A stretch of DNA of 64,000 nucleotides from Litoditis marina (GCA_964036275.1 OZ038436.1:16705904-16769903); one strand, 5' to 3'. Shown: positions 12,130 through 27,000, counted from the stretch's first letter. Translations and numbers: made by a program. Notes: generated by a model from the sequence alone, not told the origin.

Positions 12130-12215
12130 AGAAATATCTCACCCAGGATTCGTACTCGACCCGATAAGATTCGGACACGGCCTAACCAGATAACCACATG
12201 ATTGAGACTTTGCGT
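12130..12215 (-). repeat. tRNA-derived fragment
   Basis: The minus strand reads GTGGTTATCTGGTTAGGCCG (A-box-like), then, about 30 bases on, GGTCGAGTACGAATCC (B-box-like). It has no full acceptor stem, so it is a SINE or pseudogene remnant rather than a functional tRNA. Confidence 0.4.
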
Positions 12216-13139
12216 GCTTGGTAAATGTATGTAGTTGTTTTTTTTTCAATCAATCTCGCTGCATGTGCCATCAGTCAAACACGAACATGAGATTACTTTG
12301 GAATTTGGCGACGTCCCGCGACGATATATTGCGGTGTCGCCGGCAATATTCTGGCCATCTCGTCAGTGTCACAGTGTCTAGACTGGAACTAAATTTAAAA
12401 GTTCGCCAAACTTCAGACTGCTGAGTTCACGTTTTACGCATTGACATTAGCTTGCATTTTAGTTTTGCCAAAACTATTGAATTTCGAGTTGAGCTTCAGT
12501 CTATTCACAAGACCTTTTATTCTCTGTAAAATGACCAAACATGCATCCAATAACCTTCAACGAGGCCGATATATTAGTATTGGAGCGCTCTTTGTTTAGT
12601 TTTTTTCCCGACCGCATGTAATCCAATTTAGTCTCTTTGCGGCGTTTCAATGGGTCTATTATATCCTCTGAGTCTGTCCATCGAATGCTATGCCACCTGG
12701 TTTAGAATTGCTATCCAGTATCCAGTCAGTCGCCAGTATGTTTATACCCATATCACGTTACAGTTCTCTCGCAACCACTACCACCAGTTTCAGCTTCGCT
12801 ATGTCACCACGCACTTTTCTACTGTAGTATTGCTATCCAGTATCTGTAGTATTGCTATCCAGTACTGTATCGTATAATCTGTTCTGAGATGTATACGATG
12901 GCATACTGTATAACTCGAGACTGTGCAGTCCTACATATCTCCGTTCCGTCTGCTTTATATGCCCTAATAGTTTTTCTGGTACGGCGCTCGATTTTCTACA
13001 ACCTAGTTCATACTTCTAACACTGTCATTGAAAACAAACTTTTCGTTGGATTAGCAGACTAAACTCAGTGCACTTTGGCCTTAGACGAAGTACACTGCAT
13101 TGAGACTGCAGAAACACGTCCTTTGCCGTGAGTCGGTCT

Positions 13140-13315
13140 TATCAATTACGTACTTTCACTGCTAGTTGGTATCGTCGCAAAATATAAGTTCTTTTCTGTT
13201 TCGCCGGTTTTGCAGTCTCACTTCAGTGTTATTTGTCTGGTGGTTACATTTTCAGCACGTATTTTCGCTGCGACTTGGTATTCGTCTCTAAATATAAATC
13301 CGTTCTAGTCGCATG
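13140..13315. repeat. Degenerate direct duplication
   Basis: TTTCACTGCTAGTTGGTATC followed by AAATATAAGTTC (near 13155-13195) is echoed by TTTCGCTGCGACTTGGTATT followed by AAATATAAATCC (near 13262-13305). This suggests an old duplication with a period of about 110 bases. Confidence 0.4.
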
Positions 13316-16014
13316 ATGCGCGCGCGATGGCAACCGGCTTGCCAGACCCTGTAGTGCATACGGGATGACGGTAGTTTATGAGACAGTGTGTAATGATGAT
13401 AGGGGTCCATCTGTCCTTTGCTCTAATCACATGATTTCTAAATGCCTTCGTTGTAAACAGGGTGTCGATATCCGATAGTTGTCACAAGTTCGCCAGCACT
13501 GTGGTTGGACTTCGTTTCTCCCCTCTCTGTTCGGACGCTCAGTATACACTGAAACGTCCTAGTGGCTGTTCCATAATAAAAACACGGTGAAATGACTCTA
13601 TTTGTAGAAAGAAACTGGACTTCATTTGTGGATTTGAGAATTAAGAGTCTGAAAGATATCCGAGCACGTTCCACTCCAAATTTTTTATTTCGTATTGTAG
13701 CACGTCACTTCGGTAGTGTCCTGTTAAAGTTAACAACCGTTACACAGACTCAATATTTTCAGTAGAAAGTACTAGTAAAATGACTTTAGGAGTGAGAACA
13801 TGAGATTTCACATATATGCACTTTCTCATCGCTCGTTTTCTGACAAATATTTGACCAATAAATCAACTAAATAGCTGGGAGAAATAGTTTTTCTCATGCT
13901 GTGTATCCCTATTTTTATTACTACGATTTCATGTGATGGGGATAATCTCCCATAACCTCTTCAAGCCGGTTGCTTTTCTTTTTTCAACAGATCTCTCTCA
14001 CTTTTACAACCATCCCGTGCTACTCTCAACAACAAAGATTTTATGAGTCATTCGCTGAACCAGATAGCTGCAAACGTTCTCTAGCGATAAACTTTGATCA
14101 GGCGTTCCTAACCAGATCGACCCAAATTTTAGTTCTTTCCGTTTTTTTCTGCATTGGGAACAAATTGGGGCCATTTGTAACTAACTAGAAAAACCTTGAA
14201 CTCGTACATTTTTCTACAGCTCAGCCCCGTCATACCGGTTTCCGACATATGTTTGTTAGATTGTTACAATAAACAGGTATGATGTCAACTCCGAGTAGAT
14301 CGCTGAGACTGACAGATTGTTATATACCTAAAAACACTTCGATATATTCGTGATATATTATTTTATTAATAATCAATTCAGAACCAGTTTTGTAAAAGTT
14401 TTACATCAGTACACATTTCTTTCATGAAATAGTTACAAGTTGTCTCCCGGACAACCTGTTCGCTTCAGCTAGCAAGTATACTCAGTATACACGTGTAAGT
14501 TTACTAATGAGAGGTCTAGAAATCACATATATCTACGAAAACGTAGAAATACGTAAATTATGGTACTGCTTAACATATTAGACTACATCATTTACTAAAA
14601 CTATAACCGGGTAATTTTGCTATATTCTTCAAATGTTGTTAATTTTGTTGTAAACAGTAGTAAACATGAAACCAGATTATAGAGAGTACATTTATCACCT
14701 GTTGTCCTCAGCTGGTGGCGGTCAATATTTGACCTAGTTGTTATTCACTACCTCAGCACTGTCTCGCTCGCGACAACTTGAATATAAAGGGGGACCAATA
14801 CATACATTTGTTATATTTGGGTAATTTAAATATTTATTCATATGAACTTGAATGGTCTATTAAAATATATCATCGCAACAGCAAAATCCTATAAAGTTAG
14901 AAAGAGTGTGAACTGTGCTCCAATGCGAATTTCATTGACACAGCCGAAAAACTTGAACATCGTACATTTTCGCTTAAAATACTGCTGTGTAATTTTCACA
15001 GAACGATTCACGTTTGTAGTTTGAACATCTGAATTTTTTTTGTTTATTATATAATGACGTGATCGTGTGCATTTTCTTGACTATCATGATGTCAGCTGTT
15101 TTCTCCCGTGCGCTTTTTTGTACGTCTATTTGCGCTCGCATGAGTACTGCTCACTCAGAACAGGTGGACTATTTGTACGTTTATCTCCTCTTGCTTCCAC
15201 AAACAAACGACGACTAGCCCACATTTCCGGACTCGATTCCGGAAAGAAGAGCGTTTTTGCCCATCAACAAGAAATCAATACGTACACTCACTCTTCTGGT
15301 TCGGAATGAAATAGACAGGGAAAACTCACTAATTCACCAACCTAAAACTAAACAAATGTCTGTAGTTCATACAGCTTCCGAGCGTTTTATTGTTTCTAGC
15401 AAGATACAATACATCTTCATTATCAATATATTCGTTGTTGTTGGCCACTTTTTCAAATCACTCATTTCCCGCCAACATTGCTCTTGACCTACCGATCGGC
15501 CCGCCCCTCCCACCCAACGCACATTAACCTGCAACTAGTTTCCGTCTGGCTTTTCTTGTTTCCTCTCTATCATCTGTTTTCTATGTGTGTTGCATTTGTT
15601 GCTAGTTATTCCACATTCTCCGGAAACCTGCTTCTTGTTTGTTGTTTTGTTATGTGAAAGCTAGATTTCATTTCATCTTTAGCATCCCATCAACCCGTTC
15701 CCATTTCAACAAACAACTAACATGGAGCGTAGAGCATATTTTGAAAGTTAACTAGGTAAACTCCGGTCATAACTTTCCCAATGGCTAGTTGTTTCTGTTC
15801 TAAATGGCTTCATCTCATTAGCTCCGAGTCAGCCTAGCCTTCTCGTTATCTTGCTTTATCGATTGCTCAAATTATCGGACATCAATCAGTCGGACATTTG
15901 TTCAGTCCATATTTGTTTTTGTTTCCTTCCCTGCTGTTCTGTTTCTATTGATTGATTGTATTTCCTCTTGTTTCTGACTACGATTTGTTACTTATAATTC
16001 GCCTTTTCCAGAGG

Positions 16015-19000
16015 ATGGTGCAGAAACTAGAGAACGAGGTCACAGACGGGTCATCAAAGAATCCGCCATCCCCGAAAAGTCGTCTCGCCGTACTAAAACG
16101 CAACAAAAAAGGTATTCATAAGAACTTTCCACGTAATAAAGTATGTTTACCGTGTCTTTCATTTTCATGAAGCAATATAATCAAATCAATACTTATTATA
16201 TATTTTCAGCATCGAATGCTTCCGATCCATTCCGGTTCCAAGGTAACGGCATCACCTACAAGGTAATTTTAGTTTTGCTAATTTTACATCGAAAATATAG
16301 TTTGTAGCGTTTCATGCGTTTTTGGACTAGCATCTATTTAATTATCGAAGTATGCGGTTAGAAGTAGTTATTTTAAGATTAAACATTTGATATATCAATC
16401 TCATACTGTAAAATTAAAATTCATACTCTCCCGGATGAGTGAGTCAGACATGTAATCCTCGCAATTTGCCTTAATCCATACAAATAGTGTAATTCTTTTT
16501 TTCAGGGAAAATTGATTGGCGAGCGAGACGTGGATGGGGCGCGCGGTGACGCGATGTGCGCGGACGCCATGCGCGCAGCCAAGGCCTCGATCAAGGCAGC
16601 CGGCGCGCACAAGACGCGCATCCAACTGCAGATCAATATTGATGGAATCAAGATCTTGGATGAGAAGAGCAGTGTACGTTTGGCTTTTTGTTTCGTTCAC
16701 ATATTGCTTACTTGATAGTTTCAAAGTGAGTGTAGTTTAGTTATAGCAAACGTTGAAGAAACGTTTTTCGTCGTTTACGTCTGACTCAACTATTTGTTAT
16801 TGTTTGAGCAGCTTTCTATTTCGCTCGCTATGGGATAGTTAATACTGTTGTTGTGAGTATTAACATCAGTAATACCATCATTTGAACGCGGACTTAGGTG
16901 GATAAGCTCATTACTACGCACTTACATATTTTGAATGATAAATGTAAATGTTCCAATACACAAAAACAATTTGGGGTGTTGAGGAAAACTGTGGATTCAA
17001 CGAAGTTATTTTCAACCCTACTTAATTTTCAGGCTGTGCTTCACAATTTCCCCGTTTCCCGCATTTCTTTCATTGCCCGCGATACGTCTGATGCTCGTGC
17101 CTTTGGACTCATTTTTGGTGACGCTACTAGTAAGTTTTTAGGTTTCTGATATTACTCTGTTTTATATAATTGATAGTTCTACATTCAGTAGGGATCTGTT
17201 AATGTAAAGCATTTTCAATTTTAAAGGTTCCTTTCGGCTTACAGCAAGACTTTTGATTACCAATAACTAATCCGAAGGAAGTAGTGGTGCTTGTTTGGTT
17301 TCAATATGAACATTTTTTAGATATAGTTTTGGTCATTCCTACTGAGACTTGGCAGCGTGCCAATGAATATTCAAAGCTATTTTTCACCACTTTGGAGTTC
17401 TTCAAAAACTGCAAATTTTTGTTAGCCGTTGTTCAGTTCCACAAGAACATGCAAACAAAAAACTTCTTCAGAGTAGTTATGTCTGCTCTAAGAAATGGTC
17501 ATCTGAAAATCTTGGCACGATGCCAATGGGTCTCAGTGAGAATAAAACGAAATATAACGTCCGTATATAACTTATTTGCAGACAAATACAAGTTTTACGG
17601 CATCAAGACGGCTCAAACTGCTGATCAGGCGGTCCTGGCAATTCGTGACATGTTCCAAGTGGTATTTGAGATGAAGAAGAAGCACATCGAACAGGTCAAA
17701 CAACAACAGGAGACCACGGTTAGTTTTCATGAATGAAATTTTTGTTCGAACCGGAGAGTTATTGTGGATTTCTCACGTAAAAGTGCTCCTCATTAGCGGT
17801 TACTACGATACACAATAATTTTGGGATACCGGCGTTGTTTAAGCTGGAAGTTTCAGGGGTTCAGTCCACTTCAGTGCTTTAGATTACAAGGCGTTAATTA
17901 ATAGTTTAAAGGAATAATAAAACTCAGTTCACTTTCCCGATGAGTTCGTTGCGTCAGCGGGTATCTATTCAAACGGCGCTCATATGTCTCGCTAGCTGAA
18001 TTATGATCCAGATGAAGGATAAGATATGTATTTATTAGTCTCTTTGCGCTTGCGCTTTGCCGTTTCGTGAACGAGCTATGGCTAATAGTGCAGTATGATC
18101 CGGTTTCTATATTTATCGCAAGCCAGTCATATGGCTTTTTCGTTGGGATGTATGTGATATAGAGATTACGTGATCGATATATGGGATTATTCGTGAAGTT
18201 TAGCCCGAGCAAAAAAGTAGTGAAATGAACAAACATGAAAATCGCAACCAACTTTTTTTCTCTTCCCCGTTGATTTTGTTAAGGAATGAACTAGAATAAC
18301 ACTTGGTTTTATGTTAGGTATCTACAGGATCTACCAGTACTGGTGAATCTAGAAGTCATCCAACACACTTTCAAAAGTCCTTGCAAGTCTCCTCTAAAAC
18401 TTATAGGAAAAAGTAGTGAATGGGTGGACGGGCTTGATGAAAAAGGGTTGAAATATAAAGAATATAATTTAAATAACTTTATGATCTTAGAAAGTTCCAA
18501 ATGTGCATGTAAGTCTTAATGACAACAAATATGTTTGTTTTAAATTAATAGAACACATATTTTTATTTTATGATCTTTTCCAGTTTTTATTTTATAATCT
18601 TTTCCAGGAATCCGCCCCGTCCGGAGTTGCCGTGGCTGATCTTTTGGATCTGGAGACTGAGCTGCACAACATCGAGCAGGGAGTCCAACAACTGCAGCAG
18701 ATTCCCACGGACGTCTTCGGAGCAACACCCTTCAACGACCCGTTTGTCGACAGTTTTGCGAGCAATGTGAGTCATACACAGATTCTATAATTATTCTGTC
18801 GTCAGAAAAGTGGTTTGGAACTAGTTCTCCTCTCTTCCGTTTCCGTTGACATCATTAGTAACAACAGGAAACCACACAGACTTTTCTGGGAGTAAAAAGT
18901 GTAAAACAAAAATATTATGTTATTATGTTGGTCATATCAAGTGTTTACAGGGAACTTCAATGAACGGCTCTGGTCTGACCAACTCTATGAACAATAGTAC

Positions 19001-20790
19001 CAACAACGCCTCCATGCAACAAGCGAACAACTTTGCTGCATTCCCTTCTCCCAATATGCCCAGTCAACCACCTCAGCAACATGTGAGTGCGCCTACTGTT
19101 ATTTCCCAGCGTGGCAGCGTACCAACTTGATTGTTGAAGACAAACCTGACTCGACTCCGTTTTTCACCAAATGTAATCAGCTTGATGACCACCCTAGTAA
19201 GAAGGCCAAACTCTGTACCTATTCTAAAAGCTAAACTGTTTTAGATCCAATTACGCCAATAAAGATGATTTTATTGATTTTTAGGCCTGGCCTCAGACTG
19301 CTGCTCCAGCCTTTGTCAACCATCCCGTGCATCATGTCCAGAGCCAGCCAGTGTTTGCATCTAACTTCTCTGTGAGTTGCTCATCACTATTCTATTATAT
19401 TGTGAGTCAAGTTTTTCATAGAAATACTCTTTTTTATCCAGTATTTTTTTCGGAAATAGTTGAAATGATACCATATTACCTTCAATTTAACACATCACTC
19501 ATACGTGTCGAGAACACGTAAAAAGACACGTGTACATTTGTAGGCGTGGCACTCCAATTATTGGTTTTTGTGGTTATTTCAGGAAACCAATCCGTTTGCT
19601 TCTGTGGCCACATTCACTCCCACGTCTGACCCATTCTCGACCCAGATTGTCCCGCAACAACAGAAGCCCCAGACAATCGACTGGGGGGTGAACGAGAATG
19701 CCGTGCCCAATATACATCATGCCAACTCGTTCGCCGCTTTTGACAGGTTAGGGTTGTTCACTTGTGCTTCTTTAACTGCAGTGTTCTTCTTTAACTACAG
19801 TGTTGGGATCAGTATCGTCCTGATAGGATATTGAAGTGCTCCATGAAGTTTGCTAGCTACAATGTGCGCGAGAAGCCATCTCTGCCCTCGTTTAAGCCGG
19901 ATGTTATCTTGGAAAAATGAATACGCGAGGAGACTTCTCTGATAATTCACTGACTCGGCCCCCGCCGACTGAGTCGAAATTGAGACGGCAACGACAATGT
20001 CCCTGCGTGACAAATTTTACTCATGAAAATAGCATATGTTTTGAGGAGGCGCAGGCTGATAAAAAGCAGTTTGAACTGAGATCACGTTTTACTCATAGTT
20101 TGTTGTCCACAAAACTCGGGTGTTTGGGTGACCAAATCACAAAACTGGATAAGAAGTGGCGTTTTCACCAGTGAAGACGGCAATTGTCGAAAGTAAGGTA
20201 GTAGGTAGTTTTAAAGCTTGATTCAGTTGAAATCGGGTGCTTCAATGAATCATTCAACAAAGTCGCCTAACGTCTGATATAGTTATTTATAGTAACTGTC
20301 CCTTTTCAGTCAGCCGAAATCAGACTACAAATGGGAGGAATCGAAGAGAGTGACGTCGTTGGAAGAGGCATTCAGCAAGCTGGTTGACATGGAGACTCTG
20401 GTCGGACCCGCCGAGACTAAGAAGAACCCTTTTGATCACATCATCAACCCACCTAAGGTAGGGTTTGCTACAAGTTTATGCCTTATGCAAATAGGAAGCT
20501 CTAGCTATTCTAGGCATTGGAATCTTACGTTACATACCTAAGTTTGAATTCAGCGGTGTAGGTCCTCATCACTTAAATGTACTGTGGAACTCAAGTTTTA
20601 AAGTTAAAATTCTATGAAACATGGTAAGTTTATTGTTTGAGGTTTTGATACCTTCCCGTATTTTCAATCTACCTGTTCTCATGCCTCCCCATTGCAGGCC
20701 AGTCTGAACTCTCTGGGTGGTCCCCAGCGACCAGCCGCGGCCGTGGGTTCTGGCGCGGCGGACCCGTTCGGAGACGACTTCTTCCGCTAA
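16015..20790 (+). CDS. dab-1: DAB-1, Disabled-family endocytic adaptor
   Basis: Eleven coding exons give a 444-aa protein: 16015-16111, 16210-16262, 16506-16673, 17033-17129, 17582-17718, 18608-18766, 18951-19082, 19285-19371, 19583-19746, 20310-20457, 20698-20790 (TAA). All phases fit. Residues about 40-180 form a PTB/PID domain ([51 protein letters not shown]), which in this family binds NPxY tails of LDL-receptor-like proteins. The Gln/Asn-rich tail has NPF at 313-315 and 404-406 and DPF at 228, 326 and 436, motifs that bind EH domains and AP2. The protein ends [10 protein letters not shown] role in clathrin-mediated trafficking of lipoprotein receptors at the plasma membrane follows from the family. 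The start has an acceptor (TTTTCCAG) three bases before the ATG, so it is probably trans-spliced. Family D sits in the intron at 17130-17581. Confidence 0.95.
17321..17551. repeat. Family D inverted-repeat MITE in dab-1 intron 4
   Basis: The left arm reads GGTCATTCCTACTGAGACTT and GGCAGCGTGCCAATG. The right arm reads TTGGCACGATGCCAATGGGT and CTCAGTGAGAATAAAA. A second copy with the same organisation is at 35551-35797. The interior carries no coding signal of its own. Confidence 0.7.
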
Positions 20791-23700
20791 ACCCCTCTCC
20801 TAGCCACCATTTCGCCCACTTTCCCTCCATCTCGATCTTACCATCTCCTCATCACCTATTCACCGGTGCTCTAATATTCTATTCATCCCCCACCTACCGC
20901 AGATCTTAGCGGGCCTTCCAGTGTAACAAGTATGCCTATCGATTATTGCCGCCCTCTTTTCTAGCTGCGCAACAATGTCCATGCTCTGTTACTTGTAGGT
21001 ACTGCCGTAGCGTTTAGTCCTCGAAGCTACTAACTTTGGTACTAAACCGATTAACTGATGGGTACTAAGTCTACTCAGTACTTAAGTTGTATCTATCTAT
21101 CTGCGATGTAGTCGCATATTGTGTGGGTTGACCATCCTCTTGGCCGATTTCCGTCTAATATGCTTTTAACCCCCGTCCTATCGCTCTGTACCATTCATTT
21201 TGTTTTATTGCATTGCCGTTAAGCATAATTTTTACCCGAGCACTTTTTCATTCACACTGTGATATATAATATATCGAATGGATAGATTCACCCCTGAATC
21301 CTTTTCTTGTGCACCTTTTAGCTGTGTTTTCGCTAATTGGTCATGTCTGTCAAGTTGTTCATATTTGTACATGAAGATGATTACTTTTCTGGAATCGATA
21401 GATTGCAACATTAATGAGAGCGGTCGACCAAGAAAGAATTGCGCCAATTGGCTGAGATTGGATAACTACAAAACGATAATATACAACGAGGCATCGGTCT
21501 GTCTGCACCTCTCTGACCTGGCACCACTCTTGTCGAAGTTTGACCAGGTCAGCTACAAAAGAAAATCAGGTCAAAGTTTCAAACTGAAAATGTCGCGACA
21601 ATACACAGGCCAAGGATTGTCATGAAGTGAGAGCTGACTGGTCGGTAACGAGCGAACGGCGTATCTAATCTGTACGCTCGCACGTTTCTAGATCCGTGTG
21701 CAAGAATGTCACAATTTACCCTTCATTCTGCGTCTTTGCGAACCCCACTGAGAGGATGTATTTCTACATTACAAGTCACCCCAAGACAGTGTCATGAAAG
21801 AGAGACGCAGGGTCGCATCTGAAAACCGAGATATTCCTACAGCCAGCCTTCGACATTGATTAGAGGGCTCGCTCTTTCCAAAACAGGCTAATACGGTGTA
21901 TGTAGCTACCGCTGTGTTTGTAGTTTGATCCCGCAGTTTTTCGGTCGAAATTCCTGAATATGCGCCTTTGGCATCAAACTACAACGATGATTCGGCTATT
22001 ACTTGTACCATAGTCAGTTGGGTGTGACTTCTCAAAAAATGTCACATCGAATACGGTTTCAATTCATACAATGTGGACGAAAAAATGCCCGATACAGCAT
22101 TTTTCCCACCAAACAGTTCGATTTCGTAGACAGATAAGGAAACCCGGGCAAAGTGTAATAATCTAAGTTGATACGATGCTTCAGTCATGCGCGATTGAGA
22201 GATACATCTTGGCAGCAGTCGCGATTCACCTGCAACTTTTCATTGAACTATCGCGTTTTCTAGAGAGTAGTGTCTAAAACTGGCGACATTTGTAGAACTT
22301 TATTTCCTTTTCGAACATCTACTAGTTTCTATCAGCGTTGTGGTCACTCCCTATGGAACGCACAAGTACTTGTGCAATTTACAAAATCCGTAACAGCACA
22401 TGAGACCAATTTAAACTTCAACTCTAAGTTTTGAATAAAAGTTTATTCTGGAATTTCCCAGCTCTTTAACCCCATAACAATGTCCTATAATAATAGCTAA
22501 ACTGCCCTGGAGCATGGCGAAATAAAATCATTTTGATCTTTCATTGAACCACATGTGATGTAAAACTATGATGTGGAACATTGTAAAAACTAAATATATC
22601 CCTGTTCTGTTGAAACTCGCCCAATTCCCACGTGGTTCGTCTCGATGGGGCGATTGTATCATGTGATCATCATGCCCTACTCTCATTCTATTCTTTCCTT
22701 CTTAACACCGCCAAAAAACCGTTAGTTTTTGTTCTCTGCTATTCTAAGTGTAACTCTTTTGATAATCGAGGCACCCAGCCCCATTAGGTTGTACAGTTAT
22801 ACCAAAAAGGTAGTTACCATAGAAACGTAAATTACCGTAACTATCAAGCTTGCAAGGAAAGCAACAATAATTAGTTCTTCTGTGTATTTTTGATCCACGT
22901 ACTCTAGTCATTTTCCAGCTGGTTCAATACCAACATTGCTCCTAGTATACAATAAACTCATAGAGAACCTCAGGAAACTCATTCAAGCGCTTCTCATGAG
23001 ATTCAGACGACTGCTATCATGCAGCAGTTCCTTACACTACTCGTCTTTAGCTTTCTGCGGTACACCCAATGTTCCAAACTGATTCGTCAACTACTGCAAT
23101 TTGCTCCGAGAGTATACCTTTTTATCCGGAGTTCGTAGATTTTCCCTGCGTCTCTTTTTCTGCCAACTCTCTCCGTGCCGTCTAACCATAGTTGGCAGCG
23201 GTGGAAATCTAGTTTTGTGTACGAGCTACACTGTTGATAGTTCTCTGTTTTTATCTGTGCAATAAACAGAATATCATCGATCACAAACAAGTAGATTCGA
23301 TACGAACCAACAGGTTGGGACGCAACGAATTCTAGTTGACCTCGGTGCATTTAGTGGTATATAAACCCTCGGATACGTTTATTTGGCTAGTCGCTAGTCA
23401 ACATAAACATTGGTTTACAAACCCAAATTATGTCAAATGTTCTACTGTCCAGATTTTGATCAAATGTAAAACCTACAAACGCTTTGATAATACTCATACA
23501 TCACTCAGAATAAAACTCGGCTGCATCGTCTTACAAATACAAATCATTTCAACCTTTTGGTTACGTCACTTCATAAAAGTTAGTGTGAACTGAATTGAAA
23601 ACAACGGCTTTTCACCTTATACACAAGTTCAACATTTCTTCCATCCGTTTTTAAACGTACCCATGTTCAAGTCGCCAACACGTTAGTAAGTGTATACCAT

Positions 23701-24031
23701 AGAGAGAGAAACCCGCTAAATCACAGAGTCAAAAACTCGTCATAACGTAGAGTGCAACCAAAAGAAAGCACTAAATTCATAAGTTCGTGTAGAAATCTCA
23801 TATCATTTTCCATTTGGTTCTATCCCATCGCTCTAACGGCTGGCCTTCCTATTTTGATCTTACCCCAGGACTCTACTCATTCTACGTTTGTTTCCCCGAC
23901 CCGCAAAACTTAGAAAAACCAGAAAACGAACCAGTAGAACTTTATATTCAACGCTTAGAAAGTTTCTTGATTTTCGCTTCATATTTTGTTTTATAAGACA
24001 ACAAATATTCTAAACGCTATATATTTTTCAG
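20791..24031. other. dab-1 3' flank and gap before pmt-1
   Basis: This holds no exon I can support. The C-rich stretch 20791-20960 directly after the dab-1 stop is probably 3' UTR. A family A repeat lies at 21888-22013. The rest is AT-rich unique-looking DNA that should include the pmt-1 promoter. Confidence 0.5.
21888..22013. repeat. Family A repeat
   Basis: TACGGTGTATGTAGCTACCG and CTGTGTTTGTAGTTTGATCC form the left part, with TTTTTCGGTCGAAATTCC in the middle and GGCATCAAACTACAACGATG on the right. Confidence 0.7.
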
Positions 24032-24035
24032 CAAG

Positions 24036-27000
24036 ATGACCGTTGGCTTGAACGTTGACGATCTCAAGGACATCAAACAGGGTAATACGTGAGTTTACAT
24101 TAATTTATTGGTTTATTTATTTACTTTACACAAAATGTACAAGGAACAAAGAACAGTGAGACAAGTCGATCTAAACTATTTGCGTTCTAGATGAAGTGAT
24201 TCAGCACATTGGCAAATATAACATAAAATCTAAGCTTGAGGCAGAATTCGAAAAAATGTGTATGAATCATGTTTAAGTGTCCAATTCGCTGTTCAATCAT
24301 ACACCTTACCACCTTACAAAACATATTGCCAACTTTTAACTACATGCTTTTGAGTAGCATAATACTGCATTATTTCCGCTGAATGCGCAAAAATTCAACT
24401 ACTCCGTTTTTTCTCTCTCCACTATTTGTCAAGGACATTATGTACTATCTGGTTTGCCATTCGTGCAATCTTCTGTCATTCTGATATCAGCAGTGGCGAT
24501 AAAGTAATACACGTGAACACGCACGAAATTGAGGTTAACTCTAACAAAGTGAATACGAACGAAAACATACCAGACGTCGGACATCAAGTAGACTGTAGCA
24601 AAATGAATGGTAAAAGGTAAAAATGGTAAAAACAACTTGGTTTGGCCAGTTATGTTGAAATATGTTTTCCGAACAGCAACCTTTTCACACTCATGAGAAT
24701 TTCACGTGCTTTTCTCATCAGAAGCGCATGAACAGTTCATGCGCCTCGTTCGAAGTTTTTAATGCGGCCTAGCAATAGAAATGAAAGAATTATTATGAAC
24801 ACCTATCAATAAAAAAGTGACCCTATGAGTTTTGAGATTGATTGCTACCGGTATCATTATGTATTGTCCCCGTGAACCGTAAAAACGGGAGTAAGCGCAT
24901 TCCGGTTTCAATTTTTCGAAGGTTCTGAATCACTCGCATAACGTGAGCTTTTCTTGATTAACAGCTATGCATGAAGACTTTAGTCGTCGCTGACGGAAAG
25001 GGGAGAGCGTACTGTATATCTCAATTTTCGCTGTGTACGGACACACGCCTTTGATTCGAAAGCTTAGGGGCTATGTGCTTTCGTAGCGCAGTGGTTAATG
25101 CTTAGCTAAAAAAAAATTTACTCTTAGGTTCGATTCGGCCGAGAGAAAACAAATATAAATTCGGCACCCCCTATCTTCCACTTTTCCAATTAGAGTGCCA
25201 CATTTAAAAATGGGGAATCTAATATGTCGCGTCTCTAATCAAAACAATCTAATCGCGTATAAATATATTCTATTCTATCGCTGAGCGGGAACGGTGTCTT
25301 CATTAAAACGACAATAGTCTCAATAGCTGCTTAAAACACAGTAATTTGACCGTTTTCATCAGAAATGCGCCAGTTTGTCTAGCAGTAGCTGTCCCGGGAC
25401 CTCCCGAGGAGTACAAAGTGTGTATTGTTGGTGCTATCGCCCAATCTTCAGAGGTTATCACTCTATTCGCGATAGAAAAAGTAGCAGATGTCTGCAAGTG
25501 CATTGTTTCACCGTTCCTTCCACTTTTTCCTCTTTATCTTTCTCTCTCCTTCTCTCTGAAGACGCATTTCTCCGACATACATGCTACGTGTCACGCCACA
25601 AAATAATGGCCCTATATAAGTACTATTCGAGAAACATTGCACTGCACAACGCAGCCCATCGTCTCGGTTTTCATTTCTCTCTCGCTCTTTGATAGTTCTC
25701 TTGTGATGTTTTGTAAAGTTTGCAGGTTGCAAAAGCTTGACAGTGGGCTGCGTTTGTACTGCACAGAGTGCATTGGACAGATTGGTTATGTTTAGTGGAG
25801 GTGTGAAGTAGATATCTTGGGTTTGTTGAACCGTTATAAACAGCGTAGGGTTGATTTTGTGAGAGTTGGGCCTTGGCAATCGATCAGTTGCGTATCTTCG
25901 ATCTACCTAGTATCTAACATAGTCACACGCTTGCAAATAATCAACAAGCGCTCCCTAAGCAAGCGCTCGTCTCGCGATTCTCAATAGATTTACTTTGATC
26001 TTGACTTTGGAAATAAACACTATGTAGTTGTTCCTTAAAGAGAATGACCATTTTTGCAAGTCAATGTCTCCTGGTATAGTGAGTGCCAAATTTAGAAATT
26101 TCTGTCTGTCGCCGGAATCGAACCTGCGAGCAAAAGATTAATAATAGGGCGGCTAACCTCTGCGCTATTAGAGTACATGGAGAGCAAGTTATGGCATAGA
26201 AGATATGCGTACGTACACAGCGGAAAGTGAGATATACAGTACCCTCCCTCCTTTCCCTCCTTTCCGTTGGCGACGACTATACGTATGCTAGAACATTCCC
26301 CGTATCTGAATCCCATTCTGCGTCTCTGGCTGTGCTTACTATTCCGCGATATGTGTATCCCGGCGGGATGTCAGAGCAGAGAAAGCGTATGTTTGACTGA
26401 ACGCAGGTTGAGATAGAAAGGCCAGGATCTTCATGAATATGACCTCACGGCTAACAAAATAATTTTTTCATCACTTTTGGAGTCAAAAATGTACACGATG
26501 CAGATCTAAATGCAACTATATTGAATCACCCAGCCAGCGATTTTCCCTGACTGAGTTCACTTTTTCCTCTTGGCTCAGAGCGAGCGATGATGTGAATATC
26601 GAGTGAAATAATGACGGCCCGGCGATTGAAAAACATCGATAACATATTTGTTTCTACGGCTCCGTTGTTCAGTGGAAGGTTTACGAGGAATAACATTTAC
26701 GAGAGAGAAAACCAGAGTTACTTCGGCAACTTAATTTAGTTACTACAGTTAAAAACCAGGTTATTTTACCCATAATGTTCACAACGAAAACTTATTCTAC
26801 GATGAATTTGCAGAATAACTTATGATAAACCTCATGTTTTGTTTAACAAACATTTGTATTCGAAAACAACAACAAAAATGACGCTAATCTCGAATTGTTT
26901 ACACTATTTTCAACTTGCAAGTAGTTTTTGATTTCGACGTATGTAATGTGTGGGGCTTGAATCAATAACAAAATGGGCATGCCGCTCAATTCACTGGCTT

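Larger units (their letters stand above)
4475..16011. other. Long gene-poor stretch upstream of dab-1
   Basis: Apart from the GC-rich island at 5162-5434 I find no exon chain with conserved protein content in these 11.5 kb. The stretch is AT-rich and holds a CT microsatellite, family A and B repeats, tRNA-like fragments and degenerate direct repeats. Its position directly before the first dab-1 coding exon suggests promoter or 5' UTR intron sequence, but nothing in it proves that. Confidence 0.5.

Noticed and set aside
12818..12875. Short repeat GTAGTATTGCTATCCAGTA
   Set aside because: Only about two and a half copies occur; it is too small and decayed to call more than local slippage.
25346..25503. 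Frame reading [19 protein letters not shown] in the pmt-1 first intron
   Set aside because: The minus strand is equally open, splice sites are lacking, and no family is recognised.
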